A stretch of DNA of 43,988 nucleotides from an uncultured Thiotrichales bacterium (GTDB lineage Bacteria > Pseudomonadota > Gammaproteobacteria > CAIRSR01). Position numbers and translations under genes: made by a program. The stretch lies in assembly GCA_903824965.1 (NCBI GenBank), contig CAIJYR010000207.1, positions 1 through 43,988 on the forward strand, written 5' to 3'. This document shows, piece by piece, positions 19,191-29,600 of the stretch (its first letter is position 1; each line of letters opens with the position of its first letter). The notes beneath the pieces are model-generated. The model was not told the DNA's origin. It worked only from the letters and a program-made list of their open reading frames with translations, and did not search any database.

Positions 19191-19212
19191 CCTCCCCGAC
19201 TCATCGGGAAGG
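19191..19212. repeat. GC-rich palindrome at the pheS side of the insertion
   Basis: CCTCCCCGA (19191-19199) pairs with TCGGGAAGG (19204-19212), eight of nine bases. It lies about 30 bp from the pheS stop. Together with the palindrome at 17796 it flanks the methyltransferase segment. Confidence 0.5.
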
Positions 19213-19244
19213 AATGTAATCCTACAGTCAAAACACTAAAAAGT

Positions 19245-20327
<1,083 letters not shown>

Positions 20328-20359
20328 TCAATGCATCCAAGCCAGTGGAAAAACGAGCC

Positions 20360-20707
20360 TCAAGCCTTGACGCGTTCCGCCAAAGCAGCAAAGGCAGGCT
20401 TATCAAAGATCGCCATATCCGACAGGATTTTACGGTCGATCTCGATGGCCAACCGCTTGAGACCTTCCATCAAGCGGCTATAGGACAGACCGCACTCTCT
20501 GGCACCCGCATTGATTCGTGCGATCCACAGGGCACGGAATTGCCGCTTCTTCTGGCGACGGTCACGGTAGGCGTATTGTCCTGCCTTGGTCACAGCCTGG
20601 ATGGCAACGCGATAGACGTTCTTACGCCGACCACGGTACCCCTTGGCCTGCTCTAATACTTGTTTGTGACGGGCGTGTGCGGTAGTACCGCGCTTCACTC
20701 GTGGCAT
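20360..20707 (-). CDS. rplT: 50S ribosomal protein bL20
   Basis: This is a 115-residue basic protein starting [18 protein letters not shown], with [14 protein letters not shown] and [16 protein letters not shown]. bL20 is needed for early 50S assembly and in enterobacteria represses its own operon by binding the mRNA. It is 13 bp downstream of rpmI. Confidence 0.98.
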   Translation of the reverse strand: MPRVKRGTTAHARHKQVLEQAKGYRGRRKNVYRVAIQAVTKAGQYAYRDRRQKKRQFRALWIARINAGARECGLSYSRLMEGLKRLAIEIDRKILSDMAIFDKPAFAALAERVKA

Positions 20708-20720
20708 GGGTTCAATCTCT

Positions 20721-20921
20721 TCAGAGGGTGTAGGGCATCATCTGGCGCACGGCACGTACATCGGAGGCGCTGATCATCGCGGTGGGGCGCAGGTTCCGCT
20801 TACGTTTCGTGCTCTTCTTCGTCAGGATGTGGTTCAGGTGCGAATGGGCACACTTATAGCCACCCGACGCAGTGCGACTAAAACGCTTCGCCGCACTGCT
20901 GTTCGTCTTGATCTTTGGCAT
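20721..20921 (-). CDS. rpmI: 50S ribosomal protein bL35
   Basis: This 66-residue protein starts [20 protein letters not shown]. The ATG at 20921 is chosen over 20933 because bL35 begins MPKxKT and GGAGG lies just upstream. It sits between infC and rplT as in nearly all bacteria. Confidence 0.97.
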   Translation of the reverse strand: MPKIKTNSSAAKRFSRTASGGYKCAHSHLNHILTKKSTKRKRNLRPTAMISASDVRAVRQMMPYTL

Positions 20922-20941
20922 TGCTTCCTCCACAGGTTCGG

Positions 20942-21472
20942 CTAATGTTGCCCAGGTTTCTTCTTGGGGGCGATCATCATCACCATCTGACGACCCTCCA
21001 TTTTTGCAGTCTGTTCCACCAAAGCCAAGTCTCCCAGATCCCCTTCCAGGCGGTCTAGGAGCTTCTTGCCGAGTTCAGGGTGAGCAAACTCTCGTCCACG
21101 AAAGCGCAACGTGATCTTCGCCTTGTCGCCTTCTTCCAGGAACCGGACAATGTTCCGAAGTTTGATCTGATAATCACCTTCGTCCGTTCCGGGACGAAAC
21201 TTGATCTCTTTGACCTGGATCTGCTTTTGCTTCTTCTTGGCGGTCGCTTTGCGCTTGTTTTCTTCAAAGACAAACTTGCCATAATCCATCACCCGACACA
21301 CGGGGGGATTGGCTTGCGGGGCAATCTCCACCAAGTCGAGGCCCGCCTCAACGGCCATGCGCTGGGCCTCAGCGATTAAGACGATACCAACCTGCTCGCC
21401 CTCTGCATCCAGTAGGCGAACCTCCGGTACGGTAATTTCTTCGTTTAATCGAACACTCTTTTCTGCGACGAT
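20942..21472 (-). CDS. infC: Translation initiation factor IF-3 with ATC start
   Basis: IF-3 keeps 30S subunits free and checks start codon and initiator tRNA. The protein begins [12 protein letters not shown], has [14 protein letters not shown] and [15 protein letters not shown], and ends PKKKPGQH, about 176 residues. No ATG or GTG fits. The only sensible start is ATC at 21470-21472, three bases after the thrS stop. GGAGG inside the end of thrS lies 8 bp upstream. Rare infC starts (ATT in Escherichia coli) let IF-3 repress its own synthesis, so the same control probably acts here. An internal ATG at 21358 would remove conserved residues. Confidence 0.93.
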   Translation of the reverse strand: MVAEKSVRLNEEITVPEVRLLDAEGEQVGIVLIAEAQRMAVEAGLDLVEIAPQANPPVCRVMDYGKFVFEENKRKATAKKKQKQIQVKEIKFRPGTDEGDYQIKLRNIVRFLEEGDKAKITLRFRGREFAHPELGKKLLDRLEGDLGDLALVEQTAKMEGRQMVMMIAPKKKPGQH

Positions 21473-21475
21473 GTC

Positions 21476-23401
21476 TCAGTCCTCCATTGCGGTTCGACCG
21501 CGACTCGCTACTTCAGCGACAAGTCGCGCTCCCAAATCCTCAAGCCCCACGGCTCCGAGGTCTTTGCCGGTGCGGGTGCGCACGGCGACGGCCTGGTTTT
21601 CCACCTCACGGTCTCCTACCACCAGCAAATAGGGGACACGCTGCAACGTGTGTTCACGGATTTTAAAACCGAGCTTTTCATTCCTCAAGTCCGAAATCAC
21701 CCGCAAACCCTGTTTTTTGAGTTGCTTCTCCGCGAAGGCGGCATAGTCGGCATGGCGATCGGTGAGACTCAAGACAACAGCCTGCACCGGAGCAAGCCAG
21801 AGCGGTAAAGCACCTGCATGTTCCTCCAGGAGGATGCCAATAAAACGCTCCATGGAACCCAAGATAGCACGGTGCAACATGACCGGCACTTGCCGCGTGC
21901 CGTCTTCTGCTACGTAGCTCGCTCCAAGGCGACCAGGCATCGAAAAATCGACCTGGATGGTGCCACATTGCCAAACGCGCTCTAGGCAATCGCGCAGGGA
22001 AAACTCAATTTTAGGCCCGTAAAAAGCCCCTTCGCCTGGTTGGAGTCCAAAAGCCAAGTCTCGATCGCGCAGGGCGCGTTCTAGGGCGTGTTCTGCTTTG
22101 TCCCAGTCTGCGTCTGTGCCCACCCGCTGAATCGGCCGCGTGGACAGTTTTACGAGCACATCCCGAAACCCAAAATCACCATACACCTTAAAAACCAAAT
22201 CAATGAACGCGCTCACTTCGGACTGAATCTGATCTTCGGTGCAAAAAATATGCGCATCATCCTGTACAAATTGACGAACCCGCATCAAACCATGCAAGGT
22301 ACCCGATGCCTCATTCCGGTGGCAGGATCCGAACTCTGCCAGACGCAAGGGCAGTTGACGATGGCTTCGTAGACCCTGGTTGTAGATCTGGATGTGGGCC
22401 GGACAATTCATGGGCTTAATGGCATAGTCGCGGTTCTCGGAGTGCGTGGTGAACATCGCCTCTCGGAATTTGTCCCAATGCCCAGACCGCTCCCACAAAG
22501 ACCGATCGATGACCTCTGGGGTATGTACCTCTTGGTAGCCATGGTCATATAGCAAATCACGGATGTACTGCTCAATCACTTTGTAGATGCGCCAGCCCTT
22601 GTCGTGCCAAAAAATCATTCCTGGCGCTTCTTCTTGGCTGTGGAAGAGGTCAAGCTGCGTCCCCAAACGGCGGTGATCGCGTTTTTCGGCTTCTTCTAGG
22701 CGGTGCAGGTATTCTTTGAGCTGTTTGCGGCTCCACCAGGCTGTGCCGTAGATCCGTTGGAGCATTGCATTGCGGGAATCGCCTCGCCAATAGGCACCTG
22801 CTACCTTCATCAACTGGAACGCACCGAGATGCCCCGTATGCGGGACATGGGGGCCGCGACAGAGATCCACAAAATCCCCCTGTCGGTACAGAGAAATCGC
22901 ATCGCTCGTCGGAATCGAGGCAATGATCTCTGCTTTGTAGTGCTCCCCCATACCTGTGAACAGGGCAACGGCCTCATCTCGGGGCAGGATGGTGCGCTCA
23001 ACAGGGACGTTCTGGGCGGCAATCGCCTCCATACGTGTCTGTATCACCGCAAGATCGTCAGGTGTAAAGGAGCGCGTGTAGGCAAAATCGTAATAAAATC
23101 CATTCTCGATGATCGGCCCAATCGTAACCTGGGCTTCCGGGAAGAGCTGTTTGACCGCGTGTGCCAACAGGTGCGCCGTAGAATGACGAACGACGGCAAG
23201 TCCCGCAGGATCGTTGCCAGTGACGATGGCGACCTGAGCATCGTGGTCAATCAGAGTCGAGGTATCGACGAGCTGCCCGTCCACCGTGCCTGCCACAGCC
23301 GCACGTGCCAAACCGCTGCCGATGGAGACAGCGATTTCTTGCACAGTCAGGGGATGGTCGAACCGACGTTCAGACCCATCGGGAAGCGTAACGACCGGCA
23401 T
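21476..23401 (-). CDS. thrS: Threonine-tRNA ligase
   Basis: This 641-residue enzyme begins [20 protein letters not shown] with the N-terminal TGS domain. The editing domain has [16 protein letters not shown] (HxxxH zinc motif). The class II core includes [10 protein letters not shown], with the zinc-binding Cys, and [13 protein letters not shown] (motif 2). The anticodon-binding domain ends with [18 protein letters not shown] 23401 is chosen because it matches the family start; the frame upstream would run into the tRNA gene region. It heads the thrS-infC-rpmI-rplT-pheS cluster and lies just downstream of tRNA-Val, with no obvious leader structure. Confidence 0.97.
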   Translation of the reverse strand: MPVVTLPDGSERRFDHPLTVQEIAVSIGSGLARAAVAGTVDGQLVDTSTLIDHDAQVAIVTGNDPAGLAVVRHSTAHLLAHAVKQLFPEAQVTIGPIIENGFYYDFAYTRSFTPDDLAVIQTRMEAIAAQNVPVERTILPRDEAVALFTGMGEHYKAEIIASIPTSDAISLYRQGDFVDLCRGPHVPHTGHLGAFQLMKVAGAYWRGDSRNAMLQRIYGTAWWSRKQLKEYLHRLEEAEKRDHRRLGTQLDLFHSQEEAPGMIFWHDKGWRIYKVIEQYIRDLLYDHGYQEVHTPEVIDRSLWERSGHWDKFREAMFTTHSENRDYAIKPMNCPAHIQIYNQGLRSHRQLPLRLAEFGSCHRNEASGTLHGLMRVRQFVQDDAHIFCTEDQIQSEVSAFIDLVFKVYGDFGFRDVLVKLSTRPIQRVGTDADWDKAEHALERALRDRDLAFGLQPGEGAFYGPKIEFSLRDCLERVWQCGTIQVDFSMPGRLGASYVAEDGTRQVPVMLHRAILGSMERFIGILLEEHAGALPLWLAPVQAVVLSLTDRHADYAAFAEKQLKKQGLRVISDLRNEKLGFKIREHTLQRVPYLLVVGDREVENQAVAVRTRTGKDLGAVGLEDLGARLVAEVASRGRTAMED

Positions 23402-23458
23402 GATGATGTTTTCGGAAGGAAAAATAAAAAAGGCACAATCCAACAGTGCCTGGAGAGT

Positions 23459-23533
23459 TGGTAGGCGCGAGTGGGATCGAACCACCGACCACTACCATGT
23501 CAAGGTAGTGCTCTACCACTGAGCTACGCGCCT
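23459..23533 (-). tRNA. tRNA-Val (anticodon GAC), CCA encoded
   Basis: The minus strand folds as a cloverleaf. The 7-bp acceptor stem is AGGCGCG/CGCGCCT, with A and an encoded CCA at the 3' end. The D arm contains TAGCTCAGTGG. The anticodon stem is CTACC/GGTAG with loop TTGACAT, giving anticodon GAC. The T loop is TTCGATC. Length is 75 nt. GAC reads valine GUC codons. Confidence 0.95.
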
Positions 23534-23548
23534 AAGCCAGAAAGTGCT

Positions 23549-23577
23549 AGATTAGCCTTGCTTGCGCAGACACGCAA
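23549..23577 (-). promoter_or_regulatory. Sigma70-type promoter for tRNA-Val and probably thrS
   Basis: On the minus strand TTGCGT (23572-23577) and TAATCT (23549-23554) are spaced by 17 bp. The -10 box ends 15 bp before the tRNA 5' end, a good fit for a transcript starting close to the tRNA. Confidence 0.6.
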
Positions 23578-23794
23578 GCCCTGATGGAAGCGTTTCTGTG
23601 CATTTTCTCGTTCTGGCATACTGCATGGTGTATTGCCTACTATCGGGAGGAAACATCATAATAGCGAATGCAGCGTGCTGTCCATTTGTCTCGTGGTCTT
23701 TTTTTCGGCACGCCACGCGGGAACGATCGGTGAACCGAGTATTCTGCGGCAATGTAGGGTATCCTTTGTGCTCGTCAGCCACCACCGATGGGTA

Positions 23795-23874
23795 GGTGGA
23801 GAGGTCTGTGTTACGGAGCGCGTAAGCGCTTTCTGTAGAGGGGAAAGGAGGCGAAACCCGCTTCCCTCTCCACC
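23795..23874. other. Structured gene-free segment, possible RNA element
   Basis: The gap 23534-23991 (458 bp) has no convincing gene. Within it GGTGGAGAGG (23795-23804) pairs perfectly with CCTCTCCACC (23865-23874). The 60 bases between can form inner hairpins, including AGCGC-GTAA-GCGCT (23817-23830) and a GAGGGGAA/TTCCCTC stem. This is a branched fold on either strand. It could be a structured RNA leader of the downstream membrane protein, or a compound mobile palindrome. Confidence 0.35.
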
Positions 23875-23897
23875 CTCGCCCCCCTAGGGCGTGGGTT
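23871..23897. repeat. GC-rich hairpin with CTAGGGCG arm
   Basis: ACCC...GCCC pairs with GGGC..GGGT around a CCCTA loop. The 3' arm CTAGGGCGTGGG resembles those of the hairpins at 13042 and 39649 and the right-end hairpins of IS605-type elements. Confidence 0.4.
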
Positions 23898-23991
23898 GAA
23901 ACAAGCGGAGTGCTGTACGGTAGCGGGGGGCTGCATTCACGGCGGTTGTCGTGCAGCCATTGAGTTCATCAGTCATCTTCACGGTTCAGGA

Positions 23992-24582
23992 ATGTTCGAA
24001 CTGCTCTCGATCATTGCCCAAGCTGCGCTCGTTGTCAGCATCCCAACCCTCGTTGCCAATGGTGGGGAGTGGTTGACGCATGTGATTGCCAACCACGAGT
24101 TTCATGCGATTCCCATCCTGACCACCTTGGCACGGTTCCAGGGGTTGCTGGTCGGTGGTCTTCTCCTCAACGCCACCTTCGATGAGAGTTACTATGACCT
24201 GCAGGCGCTTTTCGTGCCTGCGAGTCGCTGGAATCTCACCATGGGGCAGTTCCTCTTGGAGCGGGCTAACCTCTTTGCCTACGACCCGCAACCCCTCTTG
24301 GATGTCCTGCGGGAACAGCCGACCAGCGGTCGTGGTTTGCTCATTGCCCTGGTGGTCGTGGTCATACCAACGTTGGTTGTAATGATTTGTCTGCGTATCT
24401 GGAAAGTCTGGGATGCACTACGAGGGATGGTGGCCTGTCTCGGCACGGCCTTATGGTCTGCCTGGATCACCATATACCTTGTCTGTTTGTTCTTCTGGGG
24501 GTTGTACCTCCTCAACTATTGGAGTTTGGCGCTCCTAGCGTTGTATATCCAATACCAGCGTAGTCGGGGAGGGCATCACTAA
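23992..24582 (+). CDS. Membrane protein of unknown function
   Basis: I do not recognise this protein. Starting at ATG 23992 (CAGGA just upstream) it has 196 residues. There is a hydrophobic helix at the start (LLSIIAQAALVVSIPTLVA), a second (LLVGGLLL), a loop with Asp/Tyr (FDESYYDLQALF), then three strongly hydrophobic segments in the second half and a short basic tail (QYQRSRGGHH). It is probably an inner-membrane protein with four to five helices. An upstream ATG at 23896 would add Cys-rich residues and lacks support. The next gene encodes a cyclic-nucleotide-binding domain 51 bp away, perhaps in the same operon. Confidence 0.6.
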   Translation: MFELLSIIAQAALVVSIPTLVANGGEWLTHVIANHEFHAIPILTTLARFQGLLVGGLLLNATFDESYYDLQALFVPASRWNLTMGQFLLERANLFAYDPQPLLDVLREQPTSGRGLLIALVVVVIPTLVVMICLRIWKVWDALRGMVACLGTALWSAWITIYLVCLFFWGLYLLNYWSLALLALYIQYQRSRGGHH

Positions 24583-24633
24583 CCCCACGCAGACGCTTTA
24601 GATACTTCACTGTCCCCATTCTCTGGTGCACGC

Positions 24634-25083
24634 ATGGGATATCTTCTTGACGAGTTTTTTTTGTCGGTGCCGATGTTTGCAGGTATTTCAAGGGCCGATA
24701 TACGTTACCTAGAAAGCCACATGGAATACACCTTCGTGAGCTTTGACGATGGGGAAGGGATCATCGAAGAAGGTGCGACCAGTACAGCGTTTTTCATTTT
24801 GATGCGGGGATCTGCTCACGTTACGCATAAAAGCAACCCTGAGTACGTGCTGTCTGTTTTAGGGGAAGGAGACATTTTCGGTGAGATGAGCTACCTCACC
24901 GGAAACAGTCGTTCCGCCAACGTGGTCGCTTGTGGTTACGTCATGGCCATGCGGTTGACCCACGAAGTCGTGCAACAAATGCCTGCCAGCATTCGAGAAG
25001 TCATCAAAGACAAGCTGATCGAGGTGATGACCCGTCGTATCAAACTCAGTCACTCCCCCCCGCCCAAAGCTGGATGCGTCTGA
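24634..25083 (+). CDS. Stand-alone cyclic-nucleotide-binding domain protein
   Basis: This 149-residue protein is a single cNMP-binding (CAP-effector) domain. MFAGISRADIRYLESHM starts the fold, and GEMSYLTGNSRSANVVA is the phosphate-binding cassette with Glu and Arg in the expected places. There is no helix-turn-helix or kinase part, so it is not a CRP-type regulator. It probably acts through a partner, perhaps the membrane protein just upstream. It is not clear whether it binds cAMP, cGMP or nothing. The start ATG 24634 lacks a strong ribosome site. Confidence 0.8.
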   Translation: MGYLLDEFFLSVPMFAGISRADIRYLESHMEYTFVSFDDGEGIIEEGATSTAFFILMRGSAHVTHKSNPEYVLSVLGEGDIFGEMSYLTGNSRSANVVACGYVMAMRLTHEVVQQMPASIREVIKDKLIEVMTRRIKLSHSPPPKAGCV

Positions 25084-25232
25084 AAGCAAAGGCAGGGTGT
25101 GGAAAATCGAGACATCAAGGAGACGGATACGCTATAGATGCGTTATAGTAGGGATGTTTGCGTATTCACTACGCTACAAGAAGATCAGCCCTTCCCGAAC
25201 ATCTTGTTTACTTTACACTAGAGGAATATACC

Positions 25233-25613
25233 ATGAACAAATTGTTAGTATGGTTGTCAGCCCTTCTTTTCATAGGTTTTACCAGCATGGCCCTGGCAAA
25301 GAGTGCTGCCACGGTGGACGTCAACAGCGCCGATGCGGCAACCCTCGCTAAAACGATGGTGGGCGTTGGTAAGGCGAAGGCCGATGCAATTGTGAAATAT
25401 CGAGCCGAGCATGGTGCGTTCACCAGCATCGACGACCTGGCTAAGGTCACAGGAGCCGGTGGCATCACCAAGAAGATCATAGATGATAATCGTGCCACAG
25501 TGACCTGTGGATCATCGGCACCCGCCAGTGCAGCACCCGCGAAGCCCGCCGCTGCACCAGCAGCAGCACCAGCTGCTAAGGCACCCACACCAGCGGCTGC
25601 TGCACCCAAGTAA
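25233..25613 (+). CDS. Exported helix-hairpin-helix protein (ComEA-like)
   Basis: A 126-residue protein starts at ATG 25233 after GAGGAAT. MNKLLVWLSALLFIGFTSMA is a signal peptide cleaved near ALA. The mature part has VDVNSADAATLAK and VGVGKAKADAIVKYRAEHG, then FTSIDDLAKVTGAGGITKKII, the paired HhH motifs of ComEA that bind double-stranded DNA without sequence preference in the periplasm during uptake. The tail is a low-complexity Ala/Pro-rich stretch of about 40 residues. comF and comM also occur in the window, but these competence-named genes are scattered and do not prove natural transformation. Confidence 0.85.
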   Translation: MNKLLVWLSALLFIGFTSMALAKSAATVDVNSADAATLAKTMVGVGKAKADAIVKYRAEHGAFTSIDDLAKVTGAGGITKKIIDDNRATVTCGSSAPASAAPAKPAAAPAAAPAAKAPTPAAAAPK

Positions 25614-25672
25614 TTTGCTGTCCTTCACGGCCCGGTACCCAACCCTGGGTGCTGGGTCTGTGGGCGTATGCG

Positions 25673-26587
25673 ATGGCCAAAACACGAGCGTTGCTTGGTC
25701 TGTGCTTGTACCTGCTTTGTATCGCAGCCTTCGCTGCGTCGGTCAGCGTCGATGATGTCTATACCGAAGTCCTCCGCATTGAGCGCGAAACAACCCTGAT
25801 GCAACGTGTCCTCGGCGTTTCCGCCGAAGCACGGGTGGCTGTTCCCATAGAAGCCAATCTACTGCCCCGCCACAGTTTGGCACAATCTTACGTATTGTTC
25901 AGCAAGATCAATTTTTTCAAGCACCAGAGCGGAATGCTCACCACGCCCATTGCTCTCCTGGAGCCTTATCGCGATATTGAACCCTTTCAGAGCTGGGGAG
26001 AGATGCAGCGCATCCTTGCCGAGATTGCCATTGTCAAAAGAAAGTTGGAGATCACGGAGAGCATCGATCCCGTGCCACCCACTTCCGGCAAACGTCCAGT
26101 CGACGTTTTTAATCATCTGAGACAAATTTCTGAAGCTTGGAATACGTTACTCGGTGTAGGCATTCTGCCTGCACACGTCTATGTAGAGGCCACTCGCTTG
26201 GCCGAAGAGTCACGGATACTGCTTACCTACCTTGGTATTGCGGACAATGCAGCCCCCCCCACCAAAAACCCGCAAGCCCTCCCCGCCGATTCCCTGAAAG
26301 AGGTTTTCGCAGCCCTCACTGAGATCCAGCACCTTCAGGCGCGTGCCGGCATCGCAACGGTGGATTTCAGCACCTTTCGCAAAACGAAGGATGTCTTGCC
26401 GGACGATGTGCTGACCATGCTCACCCTCACCCTGGGGGAATTGCAGACACTAAAGGCCCATGTGGGCCTACGACAGAATGTGACACCAACGCTCTCCTAC
26501 TACACGGAAAAACAACCAGCGGATGTCCAGCAAGTCGTTGGCTATGCGACCAATCGGTTGCGACTTCTTCGATCCTTAGAACGGTAA
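25673..26587 (+). CDS. Exported alpha-helical repeat protein of unknown function
   Basis: From ATG 25673 the protein has about 304 residues with a signal peptide (ALLGLCLYLLCIAAFAASVS). I do not recognise the family. The body contains four to five similar helical units. Each starts with a Pro-x-Asp motif (RPVDVFNHL, LPADSLKEV, LPDDVLTML, QPADVQQVV), followed by a leucine-rich helix ending near L-G or A-G, with the first related copy at VDDVYTEVL. Units are 60-85 residues apart. It ends 18 bp before the hybrid histidine kinase with its large extracytoplasmic region, so a role as periplasmic partner or ligand-binding accessory is plausible but is inference only. Confidence 0.65.
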   Translation: MAKTRALLGLCLYLLCIAAFAASVSVDDVYTEVLRIERETTLMQRVLGVSAEARVAVPIEANLLPRHSLAQSYVLFSKINFFKHQSGMLTTPIALLEPYRDIEPFQSWGEMQRILAEIAIVKRKLEITESIDPVPPTSGKRPVDVFNHLRQISEAWNTLLGVGILPAHVYVEATRLAEESRILLTYLGIADNAAPPTKNPQALPADSLKEVFAALTEIQHLQARAGIATVDFSTFRKTKDVLPDDVLTMLTLTLGELQTLKAHVGLRQNVTPTLSYYTEKQPADVQQVVGYATNRLRLLRSLER

Positions 26588-26605
26588 AACAGGGGAACGG
26601 TCAAC

Positions 26606-29600
26606 ATGGATACGTCTAGGAAAATACCGCCTTCTCGATCATTATCCTATAGCGAAGAAACAACGCACAATCACCATCAACAGGATGATCCTAAGAAGCG
26701 AGGATTTGTCCACCGTATTAGCATCCGCGCAAAACTTGCCATTTTGTTCTATTTGGTCACACTGACCGCATTGATCACGATTGGTTCTTACGGATACTAC
26801 CACGCCAATCAAATCTATCTAAAAAATGCCATGGAGGAATCGTTCGCTCTGACCCATGAAATCTCTGAAAGAATCCAATGGAAGTTGACCACCAGTGCTG
26901 GGAATGCACAATTTATTGCACATTTGTATGCCATGATTCGCTACGCCTACTGGCGTGACATTGGTGATGCAGAACAGATTGCTTATTGGCGCGACATTAC
27001 CAACGATATTTTGTGCAACTATGCCGAGGCGAACGCCGATATCTTCAAAATACGATTGATCGATACCCATGGCCAAGAACAGCTACTCGTACAAAAGGAA
27101 ATCTCTACTGGAAAGTCACGTATTGTGCCAGAAAATGAATTACAAAACCTGTCCAATCAGTCTTTTTTCCGTGAACTGGGAACCGTTGAGAAAAACAGCA
27201 TTCTGATTTCCTCTCTTGTGCCGAATCGCGATCATGATGAAATAGTCAGACCCATTCTCTCAGTATTTCATACCGCCAGCCCACTTTTTGGTAGCAATGG
27301 TGAACGCTACGGAACCATTGTGGTGACTAGACTGGCCTCTGGTCTTTCGGACACGCTTCGGAAAGCCAACCAGAACCCCCTAGGACGCATGGTGTATCTG
27401 CTTAACAAGGAGGGGGAGTATTTATTTCATCCTAATCCAGATCGTATTTTCGGTCGATTGCTTGGGCAAGACTCTACTTTCTCCTTCGATTTTCCGGACG
27501 AGTTCAAACAAATCACTGCTAACACACAGGGCTGGTCGAGAAGTGCTGGCCAAATGCTGACTTTTACGACGATTGAACCAAACCATCGGCACGATGATAC
27601 TGTTTGGAAGCTCGTCAGCATGATTCCTGAGGATCGTGTCTTTGCGGAGATGAACCATTTTATCTTGGTCTTTCTCCTGCTGTCTGCAGGGGTGGTCGCA
27701 GGTACCCTTTTCGCAGCTCGTTACGTAATTGCACAAATTATGCGTCCCTTGCAGTTTGTCACCGATCAATTGGAACAGTTAGAACGGGGCGAACCGACGC
27801 CACAAACCCTGCATTACACAGCACGGGATGAAGTTGGGCGGATGTTAGACAGTACGCAGCGTGTCGTAGAAAATCTCCAGCGTTTGGCCAGGCAAGCGGA
27901 TGCCATCGCAAACGGTGATTTAAGCAGCGAAGTACAACCCGTCTCCGAGCGCGATCGTCTCGGACGCTCGATTCAGCACATGACGGCCATTCTACGCAGC
28001 AACCATGCGACCACCGTAAAAGAAAATTGGCAGAAAGACGGTCTTGCACAGCTGACACATCTCCTCACAGGCAGCCTCGATCCACCGCGCCTTGCGAATC
28101 TCGCCCTCAGTCAGGTCGGGCGTTACTTAGAGGTCGGGCGTGGCGTGCTCTACGCCTGGAACCCAACGGACGAGAGGCTGGATCTTATTGGGAGTTTTAT
28201 GTACACCGAACGTGCCACCCTCGGTGCCCGTGTCCGCCTAGGAGAGGGCGCGATAGGGCAAGTGGCGCGTGAGAAACAGCCCATCGTGATCCATGTGGGT
28301 TCGGTTGGGAGCGATCCGCCGCCTCCCGCGATCACGACCGGTTCTCTCCACCTCGCAGCATGCCACACCTATACGTGGCCCTTGCTGCACGAGGGCGTTT
28401 TGTATGGTGTCCTGGAGGTAGCCACGCTAGAACGTCTGGAAGAGCCGCAGGTAGACTATCTTAGGGCTGCTGCCGATACCATTGCCTCTTTCTTCCTCAC
28501 AGCCGTGCAACACAAACGCATCCAGGATCTCCTCACAAGCAGCGATGCTTTGGCCAAAGCAGCGCAAGCACAAAGTCTGCAACTGCAAGAGACCAACGAG
28601 CAGATGAAGGAACAGCAATGGCGCCTGCAACAACAAGCAGAAGAGTTGCAGCAAACCAATGCACAAATGGAAGAACAGCAACAACAATTGCAACAACAAT
28701 CCGAAGAGCTCCGACAGGCCAACGCACAGCTAGAAGAACAACAACAACAATTGTATCAACAAGCCACCGCTCTAGAGAATCGTAACCGTATCTTGGAACA
28801 GGCCAGTCGCTATAAATCGGACTTTTTGGCCAATATGTCCCATGAATTGCGTACTCCCCTAAACTCTATCATCTTACTCTCCAAGATACTGACCCTCAAC
28901 GACACAGGCCACCTGAACGCGGAGGATCTGAAACGTGCCAAGGTCATTTACCAAGCAGGGACGGAACTGCTTCGGTTGATTGACGATATTCTGGATTTGT
29001 CCAAGGTAGAGGCCGGGCACATGGAGGTACACTTTGGTCAAGTGGCCTCTCAGTCGCTGGTTCTCGATTTCCAACGCCAATTTGAAGAAACGGCGCATGT
29101 CAAGGGCCTCACCTTTCTGTGTGAAGACCGTTTCCAAGGATCTTTCACCACAGATCCTGACAGGGTCTGCCAAATTGTTCGTAACCTGCTCTCCAATGCT
29201 TTTAAATTTACCAGCAAGGGCCGTGTGGCCCTGACGGTTGCACGCCAACAGGATCGAGCTTACCCCATTGCCCTTTCTGTCACGGACAGCGGCATTGGTA
29301 TTGCGCATGACAAGATTGGGCTTATTTTTGATACCTTCCGTCAGGCGGATGATTCTATCTCACGACAATTTGGGGGGACTGGCCTGGGATTGTCCATCAG
29401 TCGGCGTCTTGCAGAACTGCTCGGGGGTACCCTGCGCGTGGAGAGCACTGTCGGGGTTGGCAGTACCTTTACCTTGTCCCTACCGGAAAACACGAGCTTC
29501 AGCCCTACCGAATCCCAGAAACAGAAAGTCATGACGACCCCTGGAAAGGATCAGGAAGTCTTGGCGCCAGGGGAAGAGGCGATTTTGCTCATTGACGATG

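Noticed and set aside
23562-23795. 77-codon plus-strand ORF between tRNA-Val and the membrane protein
   Set aside because: No ribosome site, no recognisable sequence, and it covers the promoter of the tRNA gene; probably chance.
25208-25609. Ala-rich minus-strand ORF of 133 codons
   Set aside because: It is the complement of the ComEA-like gene's Ala/Pro-rich tail; low complexity and no start signal.
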